Assembly: GCF_022810765.1 (NCBI RefSeq)
Contig: NZ_CP094494.1
Coordinates: 806,001 to 870,000, forward strand
DNA from: Winogradskyella sp. MH6
Lineage (GTDB): Bacteria > Bacteroidota > Bacteroidia > Flavobacteriales > Flavobacteriaceae
DNA length: 64,000 nt
Reading direction: 5' to 3'
Shown: positions 16,171 through 26,042 of the stretch, piece by piece
Position numbering within the stretch: position 1 is the stretch's first letter
How the letters are laid out: the number at the start of each line of letters is the position of its first letter
The notes under the pieces: model-generated
The model's input: the letters and a program-made list of their open reading frames with translations, nothing else
Database searches by the model: none
What the model was told of the DNA's origin: nothing
Program-made: the position numbers and the translations under genes

Positions 16171-16845
16171 ATGAATTACGGAAAAGAATTTGAAAAGTTC
16201 GCAATAAAAGATCAAGGTATCAATAGTGCTCATTATGACAAAATCATAACAAGCATGTATCCTACAAACCTTACACCTAACATTATTGAAGAGCGCCAAA
16301 TGAACGCAGTCGCAATGGATGTGTTTTCGCGCCTTATGATGGATCGTATTATATTTCTAGGTACTGGCGTAAACGATCAAGTGGCAAATATCATACAAGC
16401 CCAGTTACTGTTTTTACAAAGTGTAGACGCTTCAAAAGATATTCAAATATATATTAATTCACCTGGTGGATCTGTATATGCAGGTCTAGGTATTTATGAC
16501 ACTATGCAGTTTGTAAAACCAGATGTTGCTACAATCTGTACAGGTATAGCTGCATCAATGGCAGCTGTATTATTATGTGCTGGTGAAAAAGGGAAGCGTT
16601 CTGCATTAAAACATTCTCGTGTTATGATACACCAACCGATGAGTGGTACGCAAGGCCAAGTATCTGATATGGAAATTGCTGTTAGAGAGACTTTAAAAGT
16701 TAAAGAAGAACTTTATAATATCATCTCTACACATTCTGGCAAATCATATGAGCAAGTTGAAAAAGATTCTGATAGAGATTACTGGATGCGATCTAACGAA
16801 GCTTTAGAATACGGAATGATTGACGAAGTTTTAGAACGCAAGTAA
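16171..16845 (+). CDS. clpP: ATP-dependent Clp protease proteolytic subunit
   Basis: 224 residues from ATG 16171, after the terminator. Catalytic Ser lies in GIAASMAAVLL and His in RVMIHQPMSG, with the oxyanion PGGSVYAGLGIYDTM stretch; the Asp is in the C-terminal third. ClpP forms the tetradecameric chamber fed by ClpX, encoded 49 bp downstream. The first 35 residues are an N-terminal extension, longer than in E. coli, compatible with a propeptide. Expression may partly depend on read-through of the upstream terminator, since no TAnnTTTG lies in the 24-nt gap. Confidence 0.96.
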   Translation: MNYGKEFEKFAIKDQGINSAHYDKIITSMYPTNLTPNIIEERQMNAVAMDVFSRLMMDRIIFLGTGVNDQVANIIQAQLLFLQSVDASKDIQIYINSPGGSVYAGLGIYDTMQFVKPDVATICTGIAASMAAVLLCAGEKGKRSALKHSRVMIHQPMSGTQGQVSDMEIAVRETLKVKEELYNIISTHSGKSYEQVEKDSDRDYWMRSNEALEYGMIDEVLERK

Positions 16846-16894
16846 ACAAACCAAATATCTTGCGACTAAAAACCCCTAAACAAGAACGAAAATT

Positions 16895-18124
16895 ATGGCG
16901 AAAGAAGAATTAGAATGCTCATTTTGTGGTAGGAAAAAGTCAGAAACCAATTTATTGATTGCTGGACTAGATGCACACATCTGTGACCGTTGTATTGAGC
17001 AAGCGTATGGTATTGTTGTTGAAGAATCCAAACAATCGGGCAACTCAGAGCTTAGTGCAGAGTTAATGCTGAGAAAACCAAAAGAGATTAAGGCTTTCTT
17101 AGATGAATATATCATTGGACAAGAGTACACCAAACGCGTTATGTCTGTTGCTGTTTACAATCACTATAAACGTTTATTACAACCACCTTCTGAGGATGAT
17201 ATTGAAATCCAAAAGAGCAACATCATCATGGTTGGGCAAACAGGTACAGGTAAAACCTTAATGGCAAAGACAGTGGCACGAATGCTTAACGTACCTTTAG
17301 CCATTGTTGACGCTACTGTGTTAACCGAAGCAGGTTATGTAGGTGAAGATGTTGAAAGTATATTAACACGTTTGTTGCAAGCAGCAGATTATAATCTAGA
17401 AAAAGCTGAACGAGGCATTGTTTTTATAGATGAAATTGATAAGATTGCTCGTAAAAGTGATAATCCATCAATAACAAGAGATGTATCTGGTGAAGGTGTA
17501 CAGCAAGCACTTCTAAAATTATTAGAAGGCACTGTTGTTAATGTTCCACCAAAAGGTGGTCGTAAACATCCAGATCAAAAGTTTATAGAAGTTAATACAG
17601 AGCACATTTTATTCATTGCTGGCGGAGCTTTTGATGGTATTGAGCGTGTAATTACCAAACGTCTTAACATGCAAGCCATTGGCTACAGTTCTATAAAAGA
17701 TGATAATGTAGATGATAACAACATCCTTCAATATATTATTCCAAAAGACCTAAAAGACTTTGGATTAATACCTGAAATTATTGGTCGTCTACCAGTATTA
17801 ACACATATGGATCCATTAGATGCTAATACACTCAGAGCTATCTTAACCGAACCTAAAAATGCCATTATCAAACAATACAAAAAATTGTTTGCCATGGATG
17901 AGGTTGATTTTACAATCACAGATGGCGCTTTAGACTATATTGTAGAAAAAGCTATTGAATACAAACTCGGTGCTCGTGGTTTACGTTCGCTTTGCGAAGA
18001 AATATTAACCGAAGCCATGTTTGATTTACCTGGTTCTGGAGAAACAAAACTAAATGTAACCAAAGCTTACGCTGAAGATCGATTAAACAAATCTACTTTA
18101 AAAAAGCTTAAGGCTGTGTCCTAA
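16895..18124 (+). CDS. clpX: ATP-dependent Clp protease ATP-binding subunit ClpX
   Basis: 409 residues. The N-terminal zinc-binding domain has four cysteines (CSFCGRKK and HICDRC). The AAA+ core has Walker [13 protein letters not shown], the pore loop EAGYVGED, Walker [12 protein letters not shown] and the RKHPDQKF loop. It unfolds substrates and passes them to ClpP. It starts 49 bp after clpP and is likely cotranscribed. A strong terminator follows at 18151-18181. Confidence 0.97.
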   Translation: MAKEELECSFCGRKKSETNLLIAGLDAHICDRCIEQAYGIVVEESKQSGNSELSAELMLRKPKEIKAFLDEYIIGQEYTKRVMSVAVYNHYKRLLQPPSEDDIEIQKSNIIMVGQTGTGKTLMAKTVARMLNVPLAIVDATVLTEAGYVGEDVESILTRLLQAADYNLEKAERGIVFIDEIDKIARKSDNPSITRDVSGEGVQQALLKLLEGTVVNVPPKGGRKHPDQKFIEVNTEHILFIAGGAFDGIERVITKRLNMQAIGYSSIKDDNVDDNNILQYIIPKDLKDFGLIPEIIGRLPVLTHMDPLDANTLRAILTEPKNAIIKQYKKLFAMDEVDFTITDGALDYIVEKAIEYKLGARGLRSLCEEILTEAMFDLPGSGETKLNVTKAYAEDRLNKSTLKKLKAVS

Positions 18125-18150
18125 CTGGAATAAGAATAATCAAAAAAAGA

Positions 18151-18181
18151 AACCACAATTTTAAAAATTGTGGTTTTTTTA
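18151..18181 (+). terminator. Intrinsic terminator after clpX
   Basis: AACCACAATTTT (18151-18162) pairs with AAAATTGTGGTT (18164-18175), followed by T residues, 27 bp after the clpX stop. The loop is effectively 3-5 nt. The remaining 210 bp up to the GH3-like gene on the opposite strand is AT-rich and holds nothing I can name. Confidence 0.85.
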
Positions 18182-18390
18182 TTCTTAGGATTGATTAATA
18201 AATATTGCTGACAATATGTTATATAAAATAGTTAGGGTTTTTAATAAATAGCACATTTATTTACTGCTAATATAGAACCATCTTTTATTGTTAAAACCAT
18301 TTCGACAAGTTTTTGGTTAAAGTCATTTTAAATCTCGTTGTATGAAAATTACTTGATGATTTTAACGACGAATGGCAATATTAAAAATGT

Positions 18391-19905
18391 TTATTTATTT
18401 AACCTTAATAACTCGTCAATATAATCTCTAGAGTTTGATAAACGAGGTACTTTGTGCTGACCACCAAGTTTATCGTTTTCCTTTAACCAATCGTAAAATA
18501 AGTTGGTACGTGCACAATGAATTTTTGGCTTGTTTAAAGTCATGTTATTGTAGCGCTTGGCTTCATAATCAGAGTTTAATGCCTTAAGCGCATTATCAAA
18601 CAACTCTTCAAAATAAGACATGTTTTTAGGTGGTGTTTTAAACTCAATAATCCACTCATGCGCGCCTTTTTCTTTGCCTTGCATAAATATTGGCGCAGCT
18701 GTATAATCTACAATCTCAGCAGCCGTTCTTTTGCAAACTTTCTTTAGAGCATCTTCTGCATTTTCAATGATGAGCTCTTCACCAAAGGCGTTAATATGGT
18801 GTTTTGTTCTACCAGACACTTTAATTCTATGTGGTTTTAAACTCACAAATCGTATTGTATCACCAATTTTATAGCGCCAAAGACCAGCATTTGTCGTAAT
18901 AATAACAGCATAGTTTTTTCCTAACTCTACTTCACTCAACGGAATTACTTTTTCATCTTTAGTGCCATAGGTATCCATAGGAATAAACTCATAGAAAATA
19001 CCATAATCTAACATCAATAATAAATCCCCAGAATAGTTCTGATCTTGTATCGCAAAGAATCCTTCAGAAGCATTATAGATTTCATAATATTTAAAATCTT
19101 TTTTAGGCAATATAGACCTGTACTGTTCTATATAGGGATTAAAACTCACACCTCCATGAAAGTAAACTTCAAGATTTGGCCAAATATCAAAAAGGTTATC
19201 TTTTCCTGTTTTATCTAGTACGTTATTGAGAAGCACTAACATCCATGATGGCACACCAGCTAAACTCGTTACATTTTCTTCTATAGTTTCCGCTACTATA
19301 GCTTGCATTTTCGCCTCCCATTCACTCATTAAAGATACCTTGCTACCTGGAGTGCTGCTAAACTCTGCCCAAAACGGCATATTATCAATAAGAATAGCGC
19401 TAAGGTCTCCAAAAACAGTCCCGTTTTCTTTATACAATTCTTTGCTTCCACCTAAGCGAAGACTTTTTCCTGTAAACAACTGTGCATCCTCATTATTATT
19501 AAGATACATACACAACAAGTCTTTACTTGCTGCATAATGACAATCTTCTAACGATTCTGTACTTACCGGAATGAACTTGCTTTTAGAATTGGTTGTTCCA
19601 CTCGATTTAGCAAACCATTTTATTGGTCTAGGCCAAAAAATATTCTGTTCGCCTTGTCTAGAGCGCTCAATTAAAGGTTGTACATCTTCATAGCTTACTA
19701 CAGGCAAGCGCTCATTAAATTCTTTATACTTTTTTATTGAAGCAAAATCATACTGCTTACCTATCTCTGTATCCTTAGCAAATTTCAAAAGACTAAACAG
19801 CAATTCGTTTTGTACCTCGTTAGGATATTTTAAAAACAGATCTATTTGATGAAATCGCTTTTTTAAAAACCACGAAGCAATAGAATTTACAATAGGAATT
19901 GGCAT
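18391..19905 (-). CDS. GH3 auxin-responsive-promoter family protein
   Basis: 504 residues matching the bacterial GH3 group of the ANL adenylating superfamily: FAKSSGTTNSKSKFIPVS (P-loop-like A3 motif), VYFHGGVSFNPY, YEIYNASEGFFAIQ (A5-type), VITTNAGLWRYKIGDTIRF, and a C-terminal GRTKHHINAFGEELI. Plant GH3 enzymes join amino acids to auxin or jasmonate. The bacterial substrate is not known, so 'acyl-adenylating, amidosynthetase-like' is as far as the sequence goes. Single gene, minus strand; the upstream gap holds TAAATTTG, a possible -7 element. Confidence 0.9.
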   Translation of the reverse strand: MPIPIVNSIASWFLKKRFHQIDLFLKYPNEVQNELLFSLLKFAKDTEIGKQYDFASIKKYKEFNERLPVVSYEDVQPLIERSRQGEQNIFWPRPIKWFAKSSGTTNSKSKFIPVSTESLEDCHYAASKDLLCMYLNNNEDAQLFTGKSLRLGGSKELYKENGTVFGDLSAILIDNMPFWAEFSSTPGSKVSLMSEWEAKMQAIVAETIEENVTSLAGVPSWMLVLLNNVLDKTGKDNLFDIWPNLEVYFHGGVSFNPYIEQYRSILPKKDFKYYEIYNASEGFFAIQDQNYSGDLLLMLDYGIFYEFIPMDTYGTKDEKVIPLSEVELGKNYAVIITTNAGLWRYKIGDTIRFVSLKPHRIKVSGRTKHHINAFGEELIIENAEDALKKVCKRTAAEIVDYTAAPIFMQGKEKGAHEWIIEFKTPPKNMSYFEELFDNALKALNSDYEAKRYNNMTLNKPKIHCARTNLFYDWLKENDKLGGQHKVPRLSNSRDYIDELLRLNK

Positions 19906-20008
19906 GGATTGGTTATCTTTAACCGTTAAACGGTATTAGGCTATTATAAGTTTATTTTCAAATTTAATTTCTTGAAAATCCAAAAGCTAAATTTAATAAA
20001 TTTCTTTT

Positions 20009-20803
20009 ATGATTTATACAGGTGTCCTCACTAAAATGCAGACTGAATTTTTAGAACCAATTCAATATTACTTGGTTTTTGAGAACGATTTTATTCACAT
20101 GAATCAACTCATCAACAAAACTATTGAAGTTAAGCATGTTGGGCATCAATGTTTGAGTTGTGGACTAGACAAACCTATTTATAGACAAGGGTTTTGTAAG
20201 AGCTGTTTTTTTGACAAACCTGTTGCTGGCGATTGGATAATGCGACCAGAATTGAGTACAGCACATTTAGGCAAAGAAGATAGAGATTTAGAATACGAAA
20301 AAAAGGTACAGTTACAACCACATATTGTATACTTAGCTAATTCTAGTAACGTAAAAGTTGGTGTTACCAGAAAAAGTCAAATTCCTACACGTTGGATAGA
20401 CCAAGGTGCACATGAAGCTATTGAGATTGTCGAAGTACCAAACCGTTATTTGGCAGGCATTACTGAGGTTGCCTTAAAAGATCATGTCGCAGATAAAACC
20501 AATTGGAGAAAAATGCTAAAAAATGACAATGTAGATGAAGACTTAACCGAGTGGAGACAACGTTTAAAGATTTACATTCCTGATGAAGTTAAAGATTACT
20601 TTATAGAAAACAATACCGAGACTCACCTTCATTTTCCGGTAGAGCACTACCCTGAAAAACCTAAAAGCTTGAATATTGAGAAACAAGTAAACTACTCAGG
20701 CAAATTAGTTGGTATTAAAGGCCAATATCTCATTTTTGAAGATGATACAGTATTTAATATTCGAGCAAACGAAGGGCTTGTTGTAGATCTAAATATATTG
20801 TAA
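20009..20803 (+). CDS. DUF2797 domain protein with a zinc-finger-like Cys4 cluster
   Basis: 264 residues. The first part holds CLSCGLDKPIYRQGFCKSCFF near residues 49-69, a CxxC-x11-CxxC pattern probably binding zinc. Then comes the DUF2797 core with VYLANSSNVKVGVTRKSQIP and RWIDQGAHEAIEIVEVPNR, resembling a GIY-YIG-like strand pair. No function is established for the family to my knowledge; a nucleic-acid role is suggested by the zinc cluster only. It is divergent from the GH3 gene. Confidence 0.85.
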   Translation: MIYTGVLTKMQTEFLEPIQYYLVFENDFIHMNQLINKTIEVKHVGHQCLSCGLDKPIYRQGFCKSCFFDKPVAGDWIMRPELSTAHLGKEDRDLEYEKKVQLQPHIVYLANSSNVKVGVTRKSQIPTRWIDQGAHEAIEIVEVPNRYLAGITEVALKDHVADKTNWRKMLKNDNVDEDLTEWRQRLKIYIPDEVKDYFIENNTETHLHFPVEHYPEKPKSLNIEKQVNYSGKLVGIKGQYLIFEDDTVFNIRANEGLVVDLNIL

Positions 20804-20874
20804 AACAGAATGTTAGGGTTGCGTTAAAAATTATTTTGTTCAGATTCTTATTATTAAATTTCAATAAAAAGAAG

Positions 20875-21126
20875 ATGAAGCAGTCACCATTCCTCTACGT
20901 TGCAATTACAACACTACTATTAATAACCATAACTATTATGTGTTCTATGAATTTTCCGTTTAATTGGATATTCTACCTTACAGTTATTGGACAGATTCTA
21001 GTTGTTATTATGGTATATAAAGTATTAAAGGACAAGTACACAACCAACAAAACTTTTGAGCATTTTTATGAAGATCATCCAGTTGAACCTATAGAAGTTA
21101 GAGCTGAAAACGAAAACTTTAGATAA
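20875..21126 (+). CDS. Small two-helix membrane protein, unknown
   Basis: 83 residues from the ATG at 20875 (the longer frame from 20836 adds a non-coding-like stretch). Two hydrophobic segments (about residues 6-26 and 29-48) are followed by a polar tail rich in E (DHPVEPIEVRAENENF). The layout suggests a tail in the cytoplasm or periplasm anchored by a hairpin. It lies 71 bp after DUF2797 and ends at a terminator shared with rpsU. I recognise no family. Confidence 0.7.
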   Translation: MKQSPFLYVAITTLLLITITIMCSMNFPFNWIFYLTVIGQILVVIMVYKVLKDKYTTNKTFEHFYEDHPVEPIEVRAENENFR

Positions 21127-21155
21127 TCTGTTTCTATTTGGATATAGAAAACGAA

Positions 21156-21182
21156 AAAAGAGCAACAATTTGTTGCTCTTTT
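21156..21182. terminator. Bidirectional terminator between the small membrane protein gene and rpsU
   Basis: AAAAGAGCAACAA (21156-21168) and TTGTTGCTCTTTT (21170-21182) form a long perfect stem with A- and T-runs on the two sides, so it can act on both strands. It lies between convergent genes ending at 21126 (plus) and 21210 (minus). Confidence 0.85.
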
Positions 21183-21209
21183 AATATTGTAAAATAAAAA
21201 GCTAGAGAC

Positions 21210-21404
21210 CTAGATGTTTTCTGCGTCTCTTAAACTCTGAATATATTCTGCTTTTTGAATCTCTCTTCTTCTCTTAACAGATGGTTTAGTGAAATAACGA
21301 GACTCTCTTAAGTTTTGCATAATCTGTACATTTCTGTGCTTACGCTTGTAACGCTTAAGAGCTCTTTCTATATTCTCTCCTTCTTTAATTTCGATTTTAA
21401 TCAT
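21210..21404 (-). CDS. rpsU: 30S ribosomal protein S21
   Basis: 64 residues, highly basic, with the S21 pattern IKEGENIERALKRYKRK near the start and ESRYFTKPSVKRRREIQKA. It is a small-subunit protein near the 3' end of 16S rRNA, where anti-SD sequence is handled; in Bacteroidota S21 belongs to the machinery that occludes that sequence. It has a -7-like element upstream and a terminator downstream, so it appears monocistronic. Confidence 0.96.
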   Translation of the reverse strand: MIKIEIKEGENIERALKRYKRKHRNVQIMQNLRESRYFTKPSVKRRREIQKAEYIQSLRDAENI

Positions 21405-21446
21405 CTATCGCTAGTTTTTTATTATCTATATCTTGCAAATGGTCGG

Positions 21447-21454
21447 CAAATATA
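21447..21454 (-). promoter_or_regulatory. -7 promoter element for rpsU
   Basis: The minus strand reads TATATTTG, an exact TAnnTTTG match, 42 nt before the rpsU ATG. No TTTG is found at the ideal -33 position, so only half the promoter is supported. Confidence 0.5.
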
Positions 21455-21530
21455 GGCCAACTATTTGAAAATAAAAAATTATTATTTAAAATTTTTAACT
21501 CTTTTATTTTAGCAAAAAACGAGTGGTTAA

Positions 21531-22394
21531 CTAACCCAGATACGTCTTTAAGATTTTACTCTTACTTGCGTGGCGTAATCTTCTTATCCCCTTTTCTCTG
21601 ATTTGTCTTACACGCTCTCTAGTAAGGTCATAAATACTTCCTATTTCCTCTAAAGTCATTGGTGGTTGATTACCTATACCAAAGTTAAGACGAATAACAT
21701 CACTTTCCTTTTGAGTTAATGTATCTAAAGCACGCTCTATTTCAGTATTTAAAGATGCTTGCATTAAATCTTTATCTGGTCTTGGAGATTCACTCTCACT
21801 TACAACATCATAAAGACTAAAGGTTTCACCTTCTTTAAGTGGCGCATCCATAGATAGATGACGACCAGAATTCTTCATAGATTGTTTTACCTCTCTAGTA
21901 CTGATATCTAATTCTCTTGCAATTTCTTCAGCATTTGGTGGTCGCTGATGAATTTGCTCTAAATGAGAAAATGTTTTGTTGATTTTGTTGATTGTACCAA
22001 TCTTGTTTAACGGTAAACGTACAATACGGGATTGCTCTGCCAAAGCTTGTAAAATAGCTTGTCTAATCCACCAGACCGCATAAGAAATAAATTTAAAACC
22101 TCTAGTTTCATCAAAACGCTTTGCAGCTTTTACCAATCCTGCGTTACCTTCATTTATTAAATCTGGAAGTTTTAATCCTTGATTTTGATATTGTTTTGCT
22201 ACCGAAACCACAAATCTTAAGTTAGCTGTAGTTAGTTTATCTAAAGCTTCTTGATCACCTTTTTTGATACGTTGTGCTAACTCAACTTCTTCGTCTGCTG
22301 TAATCAAAGGAATTTTACTTATATCTTGTAGGTATTTGTCTAGTGATTTGTCTTCTCTGTTAGTTACCTGCTTGGTAATCTTAAGTTGCCTCAT
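21531..22394 (-). CDS. rpoD: Primary RNA polymerase sigma factor (RpoD/SigA, short Bacteroidota type)
   Basis: 287 residues, the normal size for the housekeeping sigma of this phylum, which lacks the long region 1.1 of proteobacteria. Region 1.2 is [20 protein letters not shown]; region 2 includes [19 protein letters not shown] and [16 protein letters not shown] (-10 recognition); region 3 and region 4 end in [19 protein letters not shown], a helix-turn-helix for the -33 element. It directs the TAnnTTTG promoters seen elsewhere in this window. Single gene; no clear promoter motif upstream. Confidence 0.95.
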   Translation of the reverse strand: MRQLKITKQVTNREDKSLDKYLQDISKIPLITADEEVELAQRIKKGDQEALDKLTTANLRFVVSVAKQYQNQGLKLPDLINEGNAGLVKAAKRFDETRGFKFISYAVWWIRQAILQALAEQSRIVRLPLNKIGTINKINKTFSHLEQIHQRPPNAEEIARELDISTREVKQSMKNSGRHLSMDAPLKEGETFSLYDVVSESESPRPDKDLMQASLNTEIERALDTLTQKESDVIRLNFGIGNQPPMTLEEIGSIYDLTRERVRQIREKGIRRLRHASKSKILKTYLG

Positions 22395-22506
22395 GTAGTT
22401 TTCTGAAATTTTGTGAACCTATATTATAATCAAATATTTCAGATAACCAAAATTTTGTGGAATTATTAACACACTAAATACTGAAAACGAACCGTTTTAA
22501 TCAGAA

Positions 22507-25170
22507 TCAGTCCTTTTTTGTAGAATCTTGCGCCTTTTTATCGCTTTTCTTCTTTTTTCCATTTAGAATTCCACCTAAAACATTACCAACTCCTTCTTTA
22601 ATTGCATCTTTAGGATCTTTCTTAGTGCTATCTGTATTAGCATTGGTAGAATCTGTTTTTGTGTCATTACTATTTCCTCCCAAAACATTACCTAACAAAT
22701 CATTGATTTTATCCTTGCCCTTACCTACTAGTTTCTGTTTTTGAATTTCTATTAACTGACTGGTAAGACTAGAAACACCACTTGTTAAATCCGTTGAAAT
22801 TAAAGGGCTAGAAAACGTACCTCCAATATTTGCCGTAACAGGAATTGAAATCTTGTTCACTTCTGAGTCATTAATCTGTCCAATCAATCGGTTAACATCG
22901 CTACCCAAATATTTTGCTGGCACTTGCAATACCGCACTATAATTCATTGTGTTTGAAAAACTATGCGAACCCGAAACCTCTATTGGAATATCCTTATATT
23001 TTAAAGTAAATGGTTTTACACTAACCTGTCCATTTTCAAAACTGAGTTTAGTTTTAATATCCTTTTGAAGCTGATTAAAGTCTATAAAATCTAATTTACT
23101 ATCTAAACCAGACAGTAAAGGGCTTTTACTAACATCTACATTAGAAGTTAAAATTTCAGCCAAGGCATTACCTGAAATCGTGGCTAAATCTGGGGAGAAA
23201 TTTTCATCTAAAAGACCACTTACATCAATAGTGGAATTTAATTTTCCTTGTACAACCTTTGCTATTGGAGCCAAAGCCTGAAGCATTTCCAGATCTTTAA
23301 AGGATTGAGAAATATCAAATTGCTGCATCGCTAATTTCATATCAAATTTTGGCTTAGCTTCTTTTGTATTTACATTACCTGAAATACCCAACTGACCATT
23401 GAACAAATCTGTAGTCATATTGCTTAAATTGGCATTTTGGTCTTTAATAGATAACTGCCCTTTTACGTTTTTTAAATTCAGGTTATCGTAAATAACAGTT
23501 TTAGCATTTGCCGTAATCGTACAGTCTAAAAAGTCTGGAATCTTGAGAGACTCTGAATCTGATGTAGTCTTATTAGATGTTTCTGTGGCAGACTCATCTT
23601 CAACCATAAAATCTGAAATTGCAAACGTATTAGAATTTACATTAAAGTTTCCTTGAAGCTTTTTATCGCTCAATAAAAATCCTAAAAGATTATTAATAGT
23701 ACCTGTTGCCGAAAAATCACTTTTACCTGTCTGTGCATCAAAATTATTAAGGCTTACCGTACCAGGTTTAAAAGTAAGGTTAGCTTTATTTATTTGAATA
23801 GGATTTACAATATCTTCAGACGAAAAAACAAAATCTGTAACAGACACGCTTCCGTTGTTTTTAATACGTTGATATGCATTAGTTTCTATAGCATCCATAT
23901 CGAAAGACGTATTCAACTTTCCTTTTAGAATTCCGCTTAACTGATTCTCTAATTCTACAGGATAGGCTTTGGTAATATTTGCTAAGTTTAAAACACCATC
24001 TAAATTAGCATTTACCAACATGTTGCCTGTTAAATTTTTAATATGAGCTTCAGATTTAAATACATCTTCATCAATTTTAAAGTCTAATTGGTCTATATCC
24101 ACAAAGGTATCATCAACATTTCCAGTCGTGTTTTTTACAGATGCATTTATCATAATGTTTCTGACACTTTTTGGTAAATCTGGATATTTGAACGACGCGT
24201 TATCAGATTTCATATTGATATCTAATGTTGGTATAGTTTCCTCAGACACTAAGCCTTTAATAACACCATTGACTGTGAAATTTCCGGTTGTGTTTACGTT
24301 TTCTATATTCTTGGCATAGGCTTCTGGTATTACCGCTAAAAAATCTTTAAATGATGATTCTGGGTTTTTAAACGTAATATCTATTTGCTGTCCTTCATCT
24401 ACCAATTGCACAAAACCTTCAAACTCTAATGGTAATGCATTAATGAAGCCTTTATTTTCCTTGAAAGTATATTTGTTTTGTTCCAAATCTAAACCAATTA
24501 AGGCGTCTAATTTTATACTATTATTACTAAAATACTGAGTACTATCCACAGACATACTAATTTTTGCTTCGGTTTTAGTATCCAATTCTGACTTTTCACC
24601 TGAAAAAATGCCTTTACCGTTATGGTTAACTTCTGTTGCGTATAAACTAGTATTAGATCCTTCGTCTATGTAAGTAAAAGCACTATTGTTTAGTTCATAG
24701 TTTTGAATATCGAAACTAAAGCCTGAAGATTGTTCTTCAGAATCAGATGCTGTTGAAGCGTCTTCATCTTGTTTTACGATATCGTAATTTGTAGTTCCGT
24801 TTTTATTGGTTTTTAGCGTTAACAACAGCTCATCTGCTATAATTTCGTTAACCACCAATGATTCGTCTGAGCCTTTAAATAACTCGCCAATAGGCATTTC
24901 AAAAGACAAGGCTTTTGCTGTAGCTAAAGTTTCATCCTTAAAAGGTGCTCTATTTACAATTTTAAGATTTTCTACACTAACTTCTGCATGAGGAAAACTA
25001 GAAATTAGGCTTAAACTAACATCATCAAAACTTAAATCTGCATCTAAATTTTCATCGGCATAATTTTGAACAATAGCATCTATCTTAGACTCTAAAACAA
25101 ATGGCACTGCAATAAGAATAGCGATAAATATTAGTAAAATGATTCCGACAATCTTTAAAAATTTCTTCAT
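22507..25170 (-). CDS. AsmA-like envelope protein
   Basis: 887 residues: an N-terminal membrane anchor (LKIVGIILLIFIAILIAVPFVL) followed by a long, repetitive beta-rich region typical of the AsmA/TamB-like group, with recurring strands such as VSLSLISSFPHAEVSVENLKI and a C-terminal AsmA_2-type domain (KLNSTIDVSGLLDENFSP). The last about 60 residues are K, D, N and S rich. These proteins are proposed to bridge periplasm and help lipid movement to the outer membrane. Placement beside housekeeping genes gives no extra hint. The family call is good, function inferred. Confidence 0.85.
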   Translation of the reverse strand: MKKFLKIVGIILLIFIAILIAVPFVLESKIDAIVQNYADENLDADLSFDDVSLSLISSFPHAEVSVENLKIVNRAPFKDETLATAKALSFEMPIGELFKGSDESLVVNEIIADELLLTLKTNKNGTTNYDIVKQDEDASTASDSEEQSSGFSFDIQNYELNNSAFTYIDEGSNTSLYATEVNHNGKGIFSGEKSELDTKTEAKISMSVDSTQYFSNNSIKLDALIGLDLEQNKYTFKENKGFINALPLEFEGFVQLVDEGQQIDITFKNPESSFKDFLAVIPEAYAKNIENVNTTGNFTVNGVIKGLVSEETIPTLDINMKSDNASFKYPDLPKSVRNIMINASVKNTTGNVDDTFVDIDQLDFKIDEDVFKSEAHIKNLTGNMLVNANLDGVLNLANITKAYPVELENQLSGILKGKLNTSFDMDAIETNAYQRIKNNGSVSVTDFVFSSEDIVNPIQINKANLTFKPGTVSLNNFDAQTGKSDFSATGTINNLLGFLLSDKKLQGNFNVNSNTFAISDFMVEDESATETSNKTTSDSESLKIPDFLDCTITANAKTVIYDNLNLKNVKGQLSIKDQNANLSNMTTDLFNGQLGISGNVNTKEAKPKFDMKLAMQQFDISQSFKDLEMLQALAPIAKVVQGKLNSTIDVSGLLDENFSPDLATISGNALAEILTSNVDVSKSPLLSGLDSKLDFIDFNQLQKDIKTKLSFENGQVSVKPFTLKYKDIPIEVSGSHSFSNTMNYSAVLQVPAKYLGSDVNRLIGQINDSEVNKISIPVTANIGGTFSSPLISTDLTSGVSSLTSQLIEIQKQKLVGKGKDKINDLLGNVLGGNSNDTKTDSTNANTDSTKKDPKDAIKEGVGNVLGGILNGKKKKSDKKAQDSTKKD

Positions 25171-25266
25171 GGTTGTAGTGTATAGCTTTACTTATTATAC
25201 GCAAAGTTGGTAAGAAAAGTTGTGCTTTTAAGAAACTTTAGGAAGACTTTAATGATTTAATAACAG

Positions 25267-25971
25267 TTAGGTGAGATCAATTTCTTCGTTAACCTTAAGT
25301 TTAAATCTTCTTCTAAAGAGGTACACACCCAAATATAAAAACGGAGTATCAAAAAATGCCACTAAGACTTTGAACAAAAATCCGCTAATCAATAATCCTT
25401 TAAAGCTAGACCATGGTAAAACTTCAAAATAACACAACAGACTTATTATAGACAATGTATCTACAAACTGCGATATCCATGTAGAAAAATTATTACGCAA
25501 CCAAAGGTGTTTTCCTTTTGTTAGGTTTTTCCAGAAGTGATAAATTCTAATATCTATAAACTGAGCAAATAAATAGGCAAACATACTAGACCCAACAGCT
25601 ATTATAGTTTTACTAAAAACAAGCTTAAAAGTCTCGTTATTTAATGGCGAATTATCTAATGCAGGCACGCTATCTGCAACCAAAATAATACCAACCGAAA
25701 ATAAGGATGCAAAAATACCTGCGACTACAATATCGTTAGCGCGTTTTTTTCCATAAATCTCACTGATTAAATCCGTAATCAAAAATGTAATTGGATAAGG
25801 CAGAATTCCTACCGAAATTTCGAACAATTTGCTTCCAAAAATCTCAACATCTACAGGATACCAATAGAAAAACTTCTGAAAAATGAGGTTAGATACCACC
25901 AAAGAGGTTATAAATAGACTTCCGAGTAAAAGATAGATGCGTTGGGCTAAAAACTTGTCTTTTAACGACAT
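25267..25971 (-). CDS. Queuosine precursor transporter (YhhQ family)
   Basis: 234 residues with about six membrane segments and the family pattern GILPYPITFLITDLISEIYGKKRAN near residues 54-78, and the later FAQFIDIRIYHFWK and WISQFVDTLSIISL. YhhQ-type proteins import pre-Q0/pre-Q1 or queuine for tRNA modification. It lies upstream of the AsmA-like gene, separated by 96 bp, and is divergent from folK. Confidence 0.9.
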   Translation of the reverse strand: MSLKDKFLAQRIYLLLGSLFITSLVVSNLIFQKFFYWYPVDVEIFGSKLFEISVGILPYPITFLITDLISEIYGKKRANDIVVAGIFASLFSVGIILVADSVPALDNSPLNNETFKLVFSKTIIAVGSSMFAYLFAQFIDIRIYHFWKNLTKGKHLWLRNNFSTWISQFVDTLSIISLLCYFEVLPWSSFKGLLISGFLFKVLVAFFDTPFLYLGVYLFRRRFKLKVNEEIDLT

Positions 25972-26042
25972 TAAAAATGGTTAATAAATTGTTGTAGTAA
26001 AGATAAACTATTAATTTTTGTTTTAGTTATTTTGCTAATTCC

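Noticed and set aside
18391..19905. GH3-like gene as a recent transfer from plants
   Set aside because: Base composition and codon use look like the neighbours, and GH3-like genes are widespread in Bacteroidota.
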